Assembly (NCBI GenBank): GCA_030673845.1
Contig: JAUTCQ010000009.1
Coordinates: forward strand, 214,523-278,522
DNA: 64,000 bases
From: Verrucomicrobiota bacterium JB022
Lineage (GTDB): Bacteria; Verrucomicrobiota; Verrucomicrobiia; Opitutales; Oceanipulchritudinaceae
Direction: 5' to 3'
Position 1 is the stretch's first letter; the number at the start of each line of letters is the position of its first letter. The position numbers and the translations under genes were made by a program. Positions 34,466-45,718 of this stretch are shown piece after piece. The notes beneath the pieces are model-generated. The model was not told where the DNA came from, made no database searches, and saw only the letters and a program-made list of their open reading frames with translations.

Positions 34466-35455
34466 TTACGCCTCGGCCCGCGCCAGCGACGCGATGCGCT
34501 CGAACGATTCGAGGCGCTGCGCGTGGTCGTAGATGTCGGAGACGACGATCAGCTCGTCGGCCTGCGTCTCGGCCACGAGCGCGTCGAGCCCGGCCTGGAC
34601 CGTCTCGGTCGAGCCGATGATCGAGCGGGCGAGCATTTGCTGGGCGTGCGCCTTTTCCAGGGGCGACCAATAGCGCTCGATGTCGTCGATGGGCGGTTGG
34701 CTGAGCCCGTGCGCCCCACGGATGAGGTTGACGAACGACATTTGTTGCGTGGTGGCGAGGCGGCGGGCCTCCGCATCGGTCTCGGCCGCGACGATGTTGA
34801 CCCCGACCATCGCATACGGCTGCCGCAACTGGCGCGAGGGCTTGAAGGTGGAGCGGTAGATCTCGAGCGCGGGCAGCAGCTGTTGGGGCGCGAAATGTGA
34901 TGCGAAGGCGTAGGGCAAGCCCATCTCGGCCGCGAGCGCGGCGCCGTAGGTGCTGGAGCCGAGGATCCAGATCGGCACCTCCGTCCCGGCGGCAGGCACC
35001 GCCTGCACACGCTGGTGGGCGGCGCCGCGCATGAAGTAGCCTTGGAGCTCGGCAATGTCTTGCGGGAAGCTGTCGACCGAGCCTTGGGAGCGGCGCAGGG
35101 CTCGGAGCGTCAATTGATCGGTGCCCGGAGCGCGGCCCAGCCCGAGATCGACCCGACCGGGGTAGAGTTGCGCAAGGGTGCCGAACTGTTCGGCGATGAT
35201 CAGCGGGGCGTGGTTGGGCAGCATGATACCTCCGGCGCCGACCCGGATAGTCTCGGTGCCTGCTGCGATGTGCGAGAGCACAATGGAGGTGGCGGCACTG
35301 GCGATGCCGGGGAAGTTGTGGTGCTCGGCGACCCAGATGCGTTCGTAGCCCCAGGCTTCGGCGTGGTGGGCCAGGTCGCGAGCGTTGTCGATGGCGCCGC
35401 GCGCGTCGGTGGATTGCGTTACGCGGACCAGATCGAGGATGGAAAGTTTGGGCAT
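34466..35455 (-). CDS. LLM-class flavin-dependent oxidoreductase (bacterial luciferase-like)
   Basis: 329 residues. The TIM-barrel start [53 protein letters not shown] is typical of MsnO8-type members of the family, as are [39 protein letters not shown] and [18 protein letters not shown]. These proteins use FMNH2 and oxygen on varied organic substrates. The substrate is unknown. It is divergent from the beta-lactamase gene, with about 148 bases between them. Confidence 0.9.
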   Translation of the reverse strand: MPKLSILDLVRVTQSTDARGAIDNARDLAHHAEAWGYERIWVAEHHNFPGIASAATSIVLSHIAAGTETIRVGAGGIMLPNHAPLIIAEQFGTLAQLYPGRVDLGLGRAPGTDQLTLRALRRSQGSVDSFPQDIAELQGYFMRGAAHQRVQAVPAAGTEVPIWILGSSTYGAALAAEMGLPYAFASHFAPQQLLPALEIYRSTFKPSRQLRQPYAMVGVNIVAAETDAEARRLATTQQMSFVNLIRGAHGLSQPPIDDIERYWSPLEKAHAQQMLARSIIGSTETVQAGLDALVAETQADELIVVSDIYDHAQRLESFERIASLARAEA

Positions 35456-35603
35456 ATCGGAAAAAACGGCAAAGTAGACCGACTGTTCTGGCTTGTAAAA
35501 TCAAAGCTTCAAAATGCGGCCCGCCAGGCGCTTTGCCGGCAACACACCATTGCCCTCCGTCCATGCTAGACAGGCGATCAAACAAGCGATTGGCTGACGG
35601 GCG

Positions 35604-36500
35604 ATGTCCCCTCTCACCACGTTTCGTCGTTCTCTCCATCCACTTTTCCTGGTCGGCGCGATCGCGCTGGCCATGGCTCCACGCCTGTTTGCGGCCGAGC
35701 CTCCACCAGCTGCCATCGAACGCCTGCAGGTGATCGAGCGCAGCGTCGAGGGTCGCCTCGGCGTTGCGGTGCTCGACACCGGCACAGGCGAGGCCTGGGG
35801 CTACCGGGCCGATGAGCGTTTCCCGCTCTGCAGCACCTTCAAGACGCTGGCCTGTGCGGCGGTGCTGCAAAAAGTGGATGCCGGGAAGGAAAAGCTGGAC
35901 CGCCGGATCCGCTTCGAGCCCAGCGAACTCGTCTCGTGGTCTCCCGTCACGGAAAAGCGGGCGGGTGGCAACGGCATGCGGCTGCTGAAGCTCTGCGAAG
36001 CTACCATGACGCAAAGCGACAACACGGCAGCCAACCTGATCCTCAAGACCCTGGACGGGCCGGAGGGATTGACGGCGTTCGTGCGGACCCTGGGCGACGA
36101 ACAGACCCGCCTCGACCGCTGGGAAACGGATCTCGGGGAATGTAAACCCGGCGACCCTCGCGACACGACCACCCCGACCGCCGTGGTGGCCGATGTGCAA
36201 AAGCTGGCCTTGGGCGACGTGCTTTCGGAAAAGTCGCGCGCGCAACTGGTCGAGTGGCTGCTCGCCAACCAGACGGGCAACGACACCATCCGCGCCGGCG
36301 TGCCGACCGGCTGGAAGGTGGGCGACAAGACAGGCGCAGGCGGTTTCGGCACCCGCAACGACGTGGGCATCATCTGGCCGCCGAAGGGCGCGCCCATCGT
36401 GCTGGCCGTCTACCTGACGGAGACCGAAGTGCCCTTTGCCGAGCGCAATGCCGTGATCGCCGACGTGACCCGCGTCATCGTCCAGGCGCTGGGCCGATAG
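35604..36500 (+). CDS. Class A beta-lactamase
   Basis: 298 residues with a signal peptide (cut near residue 30, LFA-A). Catalytic motifs are complete: Ser77-Thr-Phe-Lys80 (Ambler 70-73), Ser138-Asp-Asn140 (130-132), Glu174 in RWETDLG (166) and Lys242-Thr-Gly (234-236). Gly178 replaces the usual Asn at Ambler 170, as in GES-1-type enzymes. Cys84 and Cys131 fall at the positions of the TEM disulfide (77 and 123). The enzyme should hydrolyse beta-lactams in the periplasm. The gene is chromosomal in context (divergent LLM gene, tadA 28 bases downstream) with no mobile element close by. The spectrum cannot be predicted. Confidence 0.95.
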   Translation: MSPLTTFRRSLHPLFLVGAIALAMAPRLFAAEPPPAAIERLQVIERSVEGRLGVAVLDTGTGEAWGYRADERFPLCSTFKTLACAAVLQKVDAGKEKLDRRIRFEPSELVSWSPVTEKRAGGNGMRLLKLCEATMTQSDNTAANLILKTLDGPEGLTAFVRTLGDEQTRLDRWETDLGECKPGDPRDTTTPTAVVADVQKLALGDVLSEKSRAQLVEWLLANQTGNDTIRAGVPTGWKVGDKTGAGGFGTRNDVGIIWPPKGAPIVLAVYLTETEVPFAERNAVIADVTRVIVQALGR

Positions 36501-36528
36501 CGCATTTGCGCTCGCCAAGCGGCAGCGC

Positions 36529-37098
36529 ATGGGCAGGCTGCTGCGGATGGCCGAGTTGCCCTGCCCTTTCGAAAAGAAGTTCCCCAGCGAGCTGCTGCGC
36601 GACGACCGCTACTTCATGACGCTCGCCTACAACGAGTGCATCAAGGCGTGGCGGGCCGACGAGGTGCCGGTGGGCGCGGTGATCGAATACGGCGGCGAGG
36701 TGATCGCGCGGGCGCACAATCGCGTCGACGGGCTCAAAGACCCGACCGCCCACGCCGAGATCCTCGCCATCACCCAGGCCGCCAACATGATCGGCGACTG
36801 GCGGCTCAACGATTGCACGCTCTATGTGACAAAGGAGCCCTGCCCCATGTGCAGCGGCGCGACGCTGATGAGCCGGCTGGGGCGCGTCGTCTATGCCATC
36901 CGCGACCCCAAGATGGGTTGCCTGGGCGGCGCAACCAATCTGAACGAGATCGGCTCGCTGAACCACCACTTCGAGCTGACCGCCGGCGTGATGGAGCCCG
37001 AATGCCTGGAGCTGTTTCAGGCCTACTTCAAGCTGAAGCGCATGAAGCAGATGGCAGCGGGCGAGGAGCCGGAGCAGCCGGAAGACCTGGCGCGTTGA
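36529..37098 (+). CDS. tadA: tRNA-specific adenosine deaminase TadA-type nucleoside deaminase
   Basis: 189 residues. Zinc deaminase motifs: DPTAHAEILAITQAA (His and the catalytic Glu) and KEPCPMCSGATLMSRLGRVVYA (P-C-x-x-C). DPKMGCLGGATNL matches TadA, which converts A34 to inosine in tRNA(Arg). It carries 25-30 more residues at each end than E. coli TadA. The start could also be the ATG at 36547. It lies 28 bases after the beta-lactamase and 30 before the phosphatase, so the three may be co-transcribed. Confidence 0.9.
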   Translation: MGRLLRMAELPCPFEKKFPSELLRDDRYFMTLAYNECIKAWRADEVPVGAVIEYGGEVIARAHNRVDGLKDPTAHAEILAITQAANMIGDWRLNDCTLYVTKEPCPMCSGATLMSRLGRVVYAIRDPKMGCLGGATNLNEIGSLNHHFELTAGVMEPECLELFQAYFKLKRMKQMAAGEEPEQPEDLAR

Positions 37099-37128
37099 CC
37101 TTGGGCCGACTTTGGGCTACTGCATCTT

Positions 37129-37581
37129 ATGCAAACGCTGCTCTTTCTTTGCACCGGCAATTACTACCGCAGCCGCCTGGCGGAGGAACTTTTCAACCAC
37201 TATGCGGTGGAGAAGAACCTCGATTGGCGGGCCGACAGCGCGGGCCTCAGCCATGACTTCGAGGGCCTGAAGGCCGTCAACCTGCACAAGATGTCGACCC
37301 GCACGGTCGCCTACCTGCAAGAGCGCGGCCTGCCAATCCAGGGCCGCGAGCGCCTGCCGCGCGAGATCACGCCGCAAGACCTCGAAAAGGCCGCCCGCAT
37401 CATCGCGCTGGACGACGACGAGCACCCGCCGCTGGTGGCCTTGCGCCCCTGGCTGGAGGAGACCGAAATCGAGTATTGGGATGTGCGCGACCTTGACCGC
37501 GAGACCGCCGAGGTGGCCACCGCCGCCATCGACCAGAAGGTGCAGGCGCTGGTGGAAGAACTGGGCGCCGCCAAGAGCTGA
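37129..37581 (+). CDS. Low-molecular-weight protein phosphatase family protein
   Basis: 150 residues. The P-loop C-x5-R is LFLCTGNYYRSRLAEELF (Cys8, Arg14), and the catalytic Asp is likely in WDVRDLDRE near the C-terminus. The family removes phosphate from tyrosine or, in Bacillus YwlE, from arginine. The C-T-G-N start is shared with YwlE. At the position YwlE uses Thr for arginine selectivity (from memory) there is Tyr12 here, so selectivity is open. A protein arginine kinase operon (mcsB) lies 16 kb away in this window. Confidence 0.8.
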   Translation: MQTLLFLCTGNYYRSRLAEELFNHYAVEKNLDWRADSAGLSHDFEGLKAVNLHKMSTRTVAYLQERGLPIQGRERLPREITPQDLEKAARIIALDDDEHPPLVALRPWLEETEIEYWDVRDLDRETAEVATAAIDQKVQALVEELGAAKS

Positions 37582-37620
37582 TTTTAACGCCCGGAGAAGG
37601 GTGCAAAATGCCTTAGAGAT

Positions 37621-37649
37621 TTGACGCGCCGGGGAAACTGCGCCTTATT
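37621..37649 (+). promoter_or_regulatory. Possible promoter of the superoxide dismutase gene
   Basis: TTGACG at 37621-37626, 17-base spacer, CTTATT at 37644-37649, about 40 bases before the ATG at 37690. Confidence 0.4.
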
Positions 37650-37689
37650 GCGGTTTTTCGCAGTTACAAAACCTCAATCTCAAGCTCTT

Positions 37690-38319
<630 letters not shown>

Positions 38320-38346
38320 TCTGCGTCGCAACCCGACCGACTTTAC

Positions 38347-38374
38347 GCCGCCTCTCCACCGAGGCGGCTTTTTT
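38347..38374 (+). terminator. Terminator after superoxide dismutase
   Basis: Eight-base perfect stem gccgcctc (38347-38354) with gaggcggc (38361-38368), then six T. Confidence 0.9.
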
Positions 38375-38477
38375 GTTGTTCGCCCCCAGCTTCCGACCGT
38401 TCAACGGCTTTTCGGGGCGCCGCCAAAGAGCTGGGTTGAGTCCCGGCGCGCACGGTCGATCTTAAAGGTGCGGAGGT

Positions 38478-41138
<2,661 letters not shown>

Positions 41139-41186
41139 ACGGTAACGCCGGTTTTTTGATTTTCTCCCGCCGCCGACCCGTGCTTA

Positions 41187-42632
41187 ATGGGCGGCATGCT
41201 GGAGACTTTGACCGATCGGCTGGGCACCGCCCTGCGCAACCTGCAGGGTAAAGGGAAGCTGACCGAAGAAAATATGGCCGAGAGCCTGCAGGAGGTCCGC
41301 AAGGCCCTGCTGGCTGCCGACGTGCACTTCCGCGTGGCGCGCGACTTCATCACACGCGTCAGCGAGGCAAGCGTAGGCCAGGAGGTGACCAAATCCGTCA
41401 ACCCGGGCCAGATGATCGTGAAGGTCATCCACGACGAGCTGATCCAGCTGCTCGGCGAAGGCGCGACCGAGCTGAGCAGCAAGAAGCCGCTGCGTGTGAT
41501 GATGCTGGGCCTGCAGGGCTCGGGCAAGACCACCTTTACCGGCAAACTAGCGCTGCACCTGCGCAAGAAGGGTTACAAGCCGGCCCTGATCGCTTGCGAC
41601 GTCTATCGCCCGGCTGCGATCGACCAGCTCCAGACGATCGCGAAGGACAACGATTTCCTCTTTTACTGCGAGCGTGATACCAAGGACGTGCCCGCCATCG
41701 GCAAGCGCGGCTGGGATTGGGCCAAGGAGCAGGGGGCCGACGCCATCCTCTTTGACACGGCAGGCCGCCTGCAGATCGACACGGCGCTGATCGATGAGGT
41801 AAAGCAGCTGCGCGAGCGCGTGCAGCCCGACGAGTCCCTGCTCGTCGCCGACGCTGCCCTCGGCCAGGAAGCCGTCAACGTCGCCAAGACTTTCCACGAG
41901 GCCGTGCCGCTCAATGGCATCGTGCTGACCAAGCTGGACGGTGACACCCGCGGTGGCGCCGCGCTGAGCATGAAGGCGATCACCAATGTGCCGATCAAGT
42001 TCCTCGGCACAGGTGAAAAGGTGACCGACCTGGAGGTGTTTCACCCCGACCGCCTCGCCCAGCGTATCCTGGGCATGGGCGACGTCGTCTCGCTCGTCGA
42101 ACGCGCCCAGGAGGCCGTGGACGAGAAGGAGGCCATGCGCATGGCCGAAAAGCTCCAGCGCGCCGACTTCAATTTCGAAGACTTCCTCAGCCAGATGAAG
42201 GCGATGCAGCGCATGGGCCCGCTGGGCAGCATCGTAAAGATGCTCCCGGGCATGAGCGGCGTCGAAATCGGTGAGAAGGAAGAAAAGAAGCTCAAGCACA
42301 CGGAGGCCCTCATCCTCTCCATGACCCTGCAGGAGCGCCGCAACCCCAGCATCCTCAACGGCAGCCGCCGCGCGCGCATCGCCAAAGGGGCCGGCATGGA
42401 GGTCCGCGACCTGAACGCTCTCATCAAGCAGTTCCAGCAGATGAAAAAGATGATGAAGATGATGCAGGGCCCCAAGATGGAGCAGATGATGAAGAAAATG
42501 GAAAAGCTGCAGGGCAAGATGCCGGGCGGCAAGGGTGGCTTGCCCGGTGGAGGCTTCCCCGGAGGCGGTTTTCCGGGCGGCGGACTGCCCGGCGGAGGTG
42601 GCAAAGGCCCCTTCGGCGGCATGAAGTTCTAA
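41187..42632 (+). CDS. ffh: Signal recognition particle protein Ffh
   Basis: 481 residues. N domain ([22 protein letters not shown]), G domain ([42 protein letters not shown]) and a Met-rich M domain ([30 protein letters not shown]). It binds the SRP RNA and signal sequences for co-translational targeting. The C-terminus is unusual: a Lys/Met-rich helix, then a Gly/Pro/Phe repeat ([19 protein letters not shown]) ending GGMKF. The repeated G-G-F-P units are probably disordered. Confidence 0.96.
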   Translation: MGGMLETLTDRLGTALRNLQGKGKLTEENMAESLQEVRKALLAADVHFRVARDFITRVSEASVGQEVTKSVNPGQMIVKVIHDELIQLLGEGATELSSKKPLRVMMLGLQGSGKTTFTGKLALHLRKKGYKPALIACDVYRPAAIDQLQTIAKDNDFLFYCERDTKDVPAIGKRGWDWAKEQGADAILFDTAGRLQIDTALIDEVKQLRERVQPDESLLVADAALGQEAVNVAKTFHEAVPLNGIVLTKLDGDTRGGAALSMKAITNVPIKFLGTGEKVTDLEVFHPDRLAQRILGMGDVVSLVERAQEAVDEKEAMRMAEKLQRADFNFEDFLSQMKAMQRMGPLGSIVKMLPGMSGVEIGEKEEKKLKHTEALILSMTLQERRNPSILNGSRRARIAKGAGMEVRDLNALIKQFQQMKKMMKMMQGPKMEQMMKKMEKLQGKMPGGKGGLPGGGFPGGGFPGGGLPGGGGKGPFGGMKF

Positions 42633-42833
42633 TTTTTGACCATTAGGGCTCAACTTCTATAAGAATATGCTCGCCAGAGGCGGGCAAAGTCTCTTTATTT
42701 ACGCCCCATCGTTTGAACCGTAGGCACGTCGGAACTTGGTGAATTGTCGGTCGAGAGTTGCTCTGAAGATGATTTTTATCCGATTCCCGGAGACCCGTTT
42801 TGAGTGATCGGATCAGCGAAAGAATTACTTCAG
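42633..42833 (+). other. 200-base leader of the RNA-binding protein gene
   Basis: No gene seen. The length and position suit a long 5-prime untranslated region, as found for cold-induced RNA-binding protein genes. A GTG upstream at 42804 would add ten residues, but the RRM begins at the ATG at 42834. No certain promoter or hairpin could be fixed by eye. Confidence 0.4.
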
Positions 42834-43283
42834 ATGAGCAATACTAAACTGTACGTTGGCAACCTGTCTTTTGACACGGACGAACAAACCCTGCGCGAAA
42901 CTTTCGAGCAGTTCGGCGAAGTTACGGATGTTTTTGTGGTGATGGACCGCGAAACCGGCCGCCCGCGCGGCTTTGCGTTTGTAACCATGGCTTCCGCTGA
43001 TGAAGCCGCTAACGCGATCGAGCAAATGAACGGTCGCGAACTCGACGGCCGCGCCCTGGCCGTGAACGAAGCCCGCCCGAAGGAAGAGCGTGGCGGCGGC
43101 GGCGGTGGCCGTAGCTTCGGTGGTGGCGGCGGCGGTCGTGGCTTCGGCGGCGGCGGCGGTGGTCGCGGCGGCTTCGGTGGCGGCGGCGGTGGCCGCGGTG
43201 GTTACGGCGGCGGTGGCCGCGGTGGCGACCGTGGTGGCCGTGGTGGCTACGGCGGCGGTGGCCGCGGTGGCGATCGCTACTAG
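42834..43283 (+). CDS. RRM-domain RNA-binding protein with glycine-rich tail
   Basis: 149 residues. The RRM covers residues 1-80: RNP2 is LYVGNLSF and RNP1 is RGFAFVTM. The remainder is almost wholly Gly/Arg with Tyr, Phe and Asp (RGG-box type, [16 protein letters not shown]). Similar Rbp proteins of cyanobacteria and other bacteria bind RNA and accumulate in the cold. The tail could drive RNA binding or condensation. The Gly-rich tail of the preceding Ffh has a different unit (GGGFP). Confidence 0.93.
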   Translation: MSNTKLYVGNLSFDTDEQTLRETFEQFGEVTDVFVVMDRETGRPRGFAFVTMASADEAANAIEQMNGRELDGRALAVNEARPKEERGGGGGGRSFGGGGGGRGFGGGGGGRGGFGGGGGGRGGYGGGGRGGDRGGRGGYGGGGRGGDRY

Positions 43284-43315
43284 TCCTACCCCCCAAAGAG
43301 ACTTTCGAATCTCTC

Positions 43316-43341
43316 GCCCGGCAGTAATGCCGGGCTTTTTT
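43316..43341 (+). terminator. Terminator after the RRM gene
   Basis: Eight-base perfect stem gcccggca (43316-43323) with tgccgggc (43328-43335), loop gtaa, then six T. Confidence 0.92.
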
Positions 43342-43359
43342 GTGTCCGCGCCTGCTGCC

Positions 43360-44172
43360 CTATCGCAGGATGTCGTCGGGCCGGAGCGCGATGTCGCCTT
43401 GCGCATAGAGGCGAGAATGCCCGGCAATCGCCACGCGGTCCTCTTCCAGGCGGCAAAAGAGCTCGCCACCTCGCTGGCTGACCTGCAGCGCGGTCAACTC
43501 GGTCTTGCCCAGCTTCTGCGCCCAATAAGGGGTCAACAGGCAATGCGCGCTACCGCAGACAGGATCCTCGTCGACCCCAAAGGCCGGGGCGAAGAAGCGC
43601 GAGACGAAGTCGGTCCGCTCGCCCGGGGCCGTCAGGATCAACCCACGGTAGGGCAGCGCCGTCAACTCCGCCATCACCGGGACGGCGGCGCGCACGGCAG
43701 CTTCGTTTTCCAGCTCGATCAGCAAGTCGGGCTGGCCGAGCGATTTGACGGCCACGGCCCGCCCCGTCTCGCCCAAGCGGGAGAGAAAGGTAGGCCCGAC
43801 CTCTTCCCAGCCGGTGTAGGCCGGGAAGTTCAACTCGGTCCGGCCTTCATCGTCGACCTTCGCCTCCAGTTTGCCACTGCGGGTGTCGAAGATGAAGCGC
43901 TTCGTCTCGGGTTGCCGACCACGCAGCACGTGCACGGCCGCCAGCGTAGCGTGGCCGCAGAGGTCGACTTCCTTGGCCGGGGTGAACCAGCGCAGGTGGT
44001 AGCGGTTGCCCGCGCCCACGAAGAAAGTCGTCTCCGAGAGGTTGTGCTGAGCGGCGATGGCCTGCAGCGTGCGGTCGGGCAGCCACATTTCGAGCGGGCA
44101 GACGGCGGCCGGGTTGCCGCCAAACAGCTCGCGCGTGAAGGCGTTGACGAAGTAAACCGGGTAGCGGTACAT
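43360..44172 (-). CDS. PhzF-family isomerase-like protein
   Basis: 270 residues. YPVYFVNAFTRELFGGNPAAVCPLE is the PhzF start, LSETTFFV holds the catalytic Glu, and VDLCGHATLAA and DPVCGSAHCLLTPYWA are the paired diaminopimelate-epimerase-fold signatures. PhzF itself isomerises dihydrohydroxyanthranilate in phenazine synthesis, but most family members are of unknown substrate. No other phenazine gene is present. It begins nine bases after the methyltransferase-like gene, so the pair forms an operon behind the leader at 44931-45165. Confidence 0.88.
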   Translation of the reverse strand: MYRYPVYFVNAFTRELFGGNPAAVCPLEMWLPDRTLQAIAAQHNLSETTFFVGAGNRYHLRWFTPAKEVDLCGHATLAAVHVLRGRQPETKRFIFDTRSGKLEAKVDDEGRTELNFPAYTGWEEVGPTFLSRLGETGRAVAVKSLGQPDLLIELENEAAVRAAVPVMAELTALPYRGLILTAPGERTDFVSRFFAPAFGVDEDPVCGSAHCLLTPYWAQKLGKTELTALQVSQRGGELFCRLEEDRVAIAGHSRLYAQGDIALRPDDILR

Positions 44173-44181
44173 GGCGTCCAG

Positions 44182-44895
44182 TTAAGCGTTTTCGCGCCGC
44201 AGGACGAGCATCTGGTTGGCCCCGCGCAGGAATTCGTAGTCGACGGGGCGCAGCTCGCTGGCAATACCCTGCCCCTCCAAGGCCTCCCGAAGCGCGTCGA
44301 GATGCGGGTATGGCTCGGAATTCATCTGGATCACGGGGTAGATCCGCGCTTCGATCCGGGCCACGCGGGCCAGCTCTTGCGCGGCGGCGAGGTGGAAGGC
44401 GTAGTCGAATTCCTCGAAGTGCCCGTAGAGGAAGAGGAAGTGCCCGCAGAGCACGTAGTCGAAGGCGCCGGTCTCCAGCCCGGTGAAGGGCAGGCCGTCG
44501 GCAAGGTAGCGGCCCATGCCCTGCCCGGCCGGGAAGTCGGCCAAAAAGCGGTCGCGCGCATCGGCACGGCGCTGGATGGCCGCCTGTAGCGTTTGGTCAG
44601 CCGCAGCCTGGAAGTGGGCGCGGCTCAGCTTGAGGCGGTCGATACAGCGCTCGTAATCTTCCTGGATGCGCAGGCGCAGTGCCCGCCCGTTCATCGCATA
44701 GGCCGGGTCGAGGGCCCGAGCCCGGTAACCGAGCTCATGGGCCTCGGCGGTAAAACTGGCGCTACCGGCAGCGACGTCGAGGAAGCTGTAGTGCGGCAGG
44801 ATGCCGTCGAGCGCAAAATACCGGCGGTATTCGCCGAGCGTGCGGCCAAAAACGGCACAGGATTGAAGATCGTAGGTGGGTGCAGAAATACTCAT
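44182..44895 (-). CDS. Methyltransferase-like protein
   Basis: 237 residues. HYSFLDVAAGSASFTAEAHELGYRARALDPAY resembles SAM motif I and the following acidic loop, and FDYVLCGHFLFLYG the motif IV region, followed by a late-domain strand (QELARVARIEARIYPVIQ). The central helical insert (RLKLSRAHFQAAADQTLQAAIQRR) is lid-like. The substrate is unknown. First gene of the pair with the PhzF-like protein. The ATG at 44895 lies about 36 bases after the hairpin T-run of the leader. Confidence 0.65.
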   Translation of the reverse strand: MSISAPTYDLQSCAVFGRTLGEYRRYFALDGILPHYSFLDVAAGSASFTAEAHELGYRARALDPAYAMNGRALRLRIQEDYERCIDRLKLSRAHFQAAADQTLQAAIQRRADARDRFLADFPAGQGMGRYLADGLPFTGLETGAFDYVLCGHFLFLYGHFEEFDYAFHLAAAQELARVARIEARIYPVIQMNSEPYPHLDALREALEGQGIASELRPVDYEFLRGANQMLVLRRENA

Positions 44896-44930
44896 GGTGG
44901 TGGAAAAGCTTGAAGATCAAAAATTTAAAA

Positions 44931-44965
44931 ACAAAAAAGCCGACCGCGTTCTTTTTGCGATCGGC
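44931..44965 (-). terminator. Terminator hairpin inside the leader of the methyltransferase/PhzF genes
   Basis: Stem gccgaccgc (44939-44947) with gcgatcggc (44957-44965), one mismatch, followed on the minus strand by six T (44938-44933). No complete gene on the minus strand ends just before it, and a gene starts 36 bases after it, so it looks like an attenuator rather than an end-of-gene terminator. Confidence 0.75.
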
Positions 44966-45165
44966 TCCAACCAAGGGGACAGGCTCAACTAGCGCCTCGT
45001 CACCATCGGAGAGCCGCTTTCCACCACCAGAAGGCCTGGCAAGTTGTGTAGCTGAAGTGCTGCATTGTTTATGTTTACCATCCTTATCGCTAACCGCATT
45101 ATGCGCAAGCGAAAAGGATTGCCAGCGATAAAAAAATGCTCTTATCCTTACATTTGCCTTGTCAA
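44931..45165 (-). ncRNA. Putative structured leader/attenuator RNA with small ORFs
   Basis: The leader would run from near a TTGACA (45165-45160, minus) to the hairpin T-run. It contains a 7-bp closing stem (45085-45091 with 45124-45130), an inner hairpin (45095-45105) and two overlapping small ORFs. One is 21 codons (45000-45065) with three adjacent Trp codons (AFWWWK) and a fourth before the stop; the other is 30 codons (44989-45081). The segment GCGGCTC (45017-45011), just after the Trp codons, is complementary to GAGCCG (44967-44962), which includes part of the terminator 5-prime arm. This is the layout of a transcription attenuator. It could instead be a stand-alone small RNA. Confidence 0.45.
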
Positions 45166-45200
45166 CCACACCCCACCCCCACACTATCCTATCTTTCTGC

Positions 45201-45276
45201 GCCAGCCTAGCTCAGTTGGTAGAGCAGCTCATTCGTAATGAGCAGGTCGTCGGTTCGAGTCCGATGGCTGGCTCCA
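45201..45276 (+). tRNA. tRNA-Thr (anticodon CGT)
   Basis: Complete cloverleaf. The acceptor gccagcc pairs with ggctggc, D stem gctc/gagc, anticodon stem gctca/tgagc with loop ttcgtaa (anticodon cgt, reads ACG), T arm gtcgg-ttcgagt-ccgat. The discriminator T and CCA are encoded. Confidence 0.97.
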
Positions 45277-45313
45277 TTTTTTTCTCGGGGACCAGGTGTG
45301 AGGCTCTTCTTCC

Positions 45314-45700
45314 ATGACCTCCCTGCCCGATCTGGAACATCTCAACCTCGTGGCCTTTCTCCAAGGTGCCGGCCTGGAGAATTTTGAAGAGGACGCCGTT
45401 TATCTCAACGATATCGTGGACGTCTTCCTCACGACGATGCCGCCCGCGATCGACGAGCTGGATGACGCCATTCAGCAGGCCAACCTGACCGAGATCAAGC
45501 GCATCGGCCACTCCCTCAAGGGTGCCATGCCGACCTTCGGCGCGCTGCGGCTGGGGCAGCTCTGCGAGATGCTCGACGATGCCGCCAAGCACCAGGACCT
45601 CCGAGCCGTCACGCGCCTGCTGCCGCAGATCCGCATCGAGTTCGAAGGAGTGCTGGGCGACATGGTGCGCCTGCGCGAGTATTCGCAGAAGCTGTTGTAG
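45314..45700 (+). CDS. Stand-alone HPt phosphotransfer protein
   Basis: 128 residues, a four-helix Hpt domain: IGHSLKGAMPTFGALRLGQLCEMLDDAAK holds the phospho-accepting His66 in the usual H-S-L-K-G context. It would shuttle phosphate between a hybrid kinase and a response regulator. The hybrid kinase 4 kb upstream has its own HPt, so the partner may lie elsewhere. The gene follows the tRNA by 37 bases. Confidence 0.88.
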   Translation: MTSLPDLEHLNLVAFLQGAGLENFEEDAVYLNDIVDVFLTTMPPAIDELDDAIQQANLTEIKRIGHSLKGAMPTFGALRLGQLCEMLDDAAKHQDLRAVTRLLPQIRIEFEGVLGDMVRLREYSQKLL

Positions 45701-45718
45701 GCCCCGTGGGCCGCCGCT

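Noticed and set aside
42500..43283. A tandem-repeat or CRISPR-like array in the glycine-rich region
   Set aside because: The repeats are GGC/GGT codons within real genes. There are no spacers and no array structure.
42825..44589. Long frames opposite and across the Gly-rich RRM gene
   Set aside because: GGN repeats keep all frames open. The translations are Ala/Val/Thr repeats without meaning.
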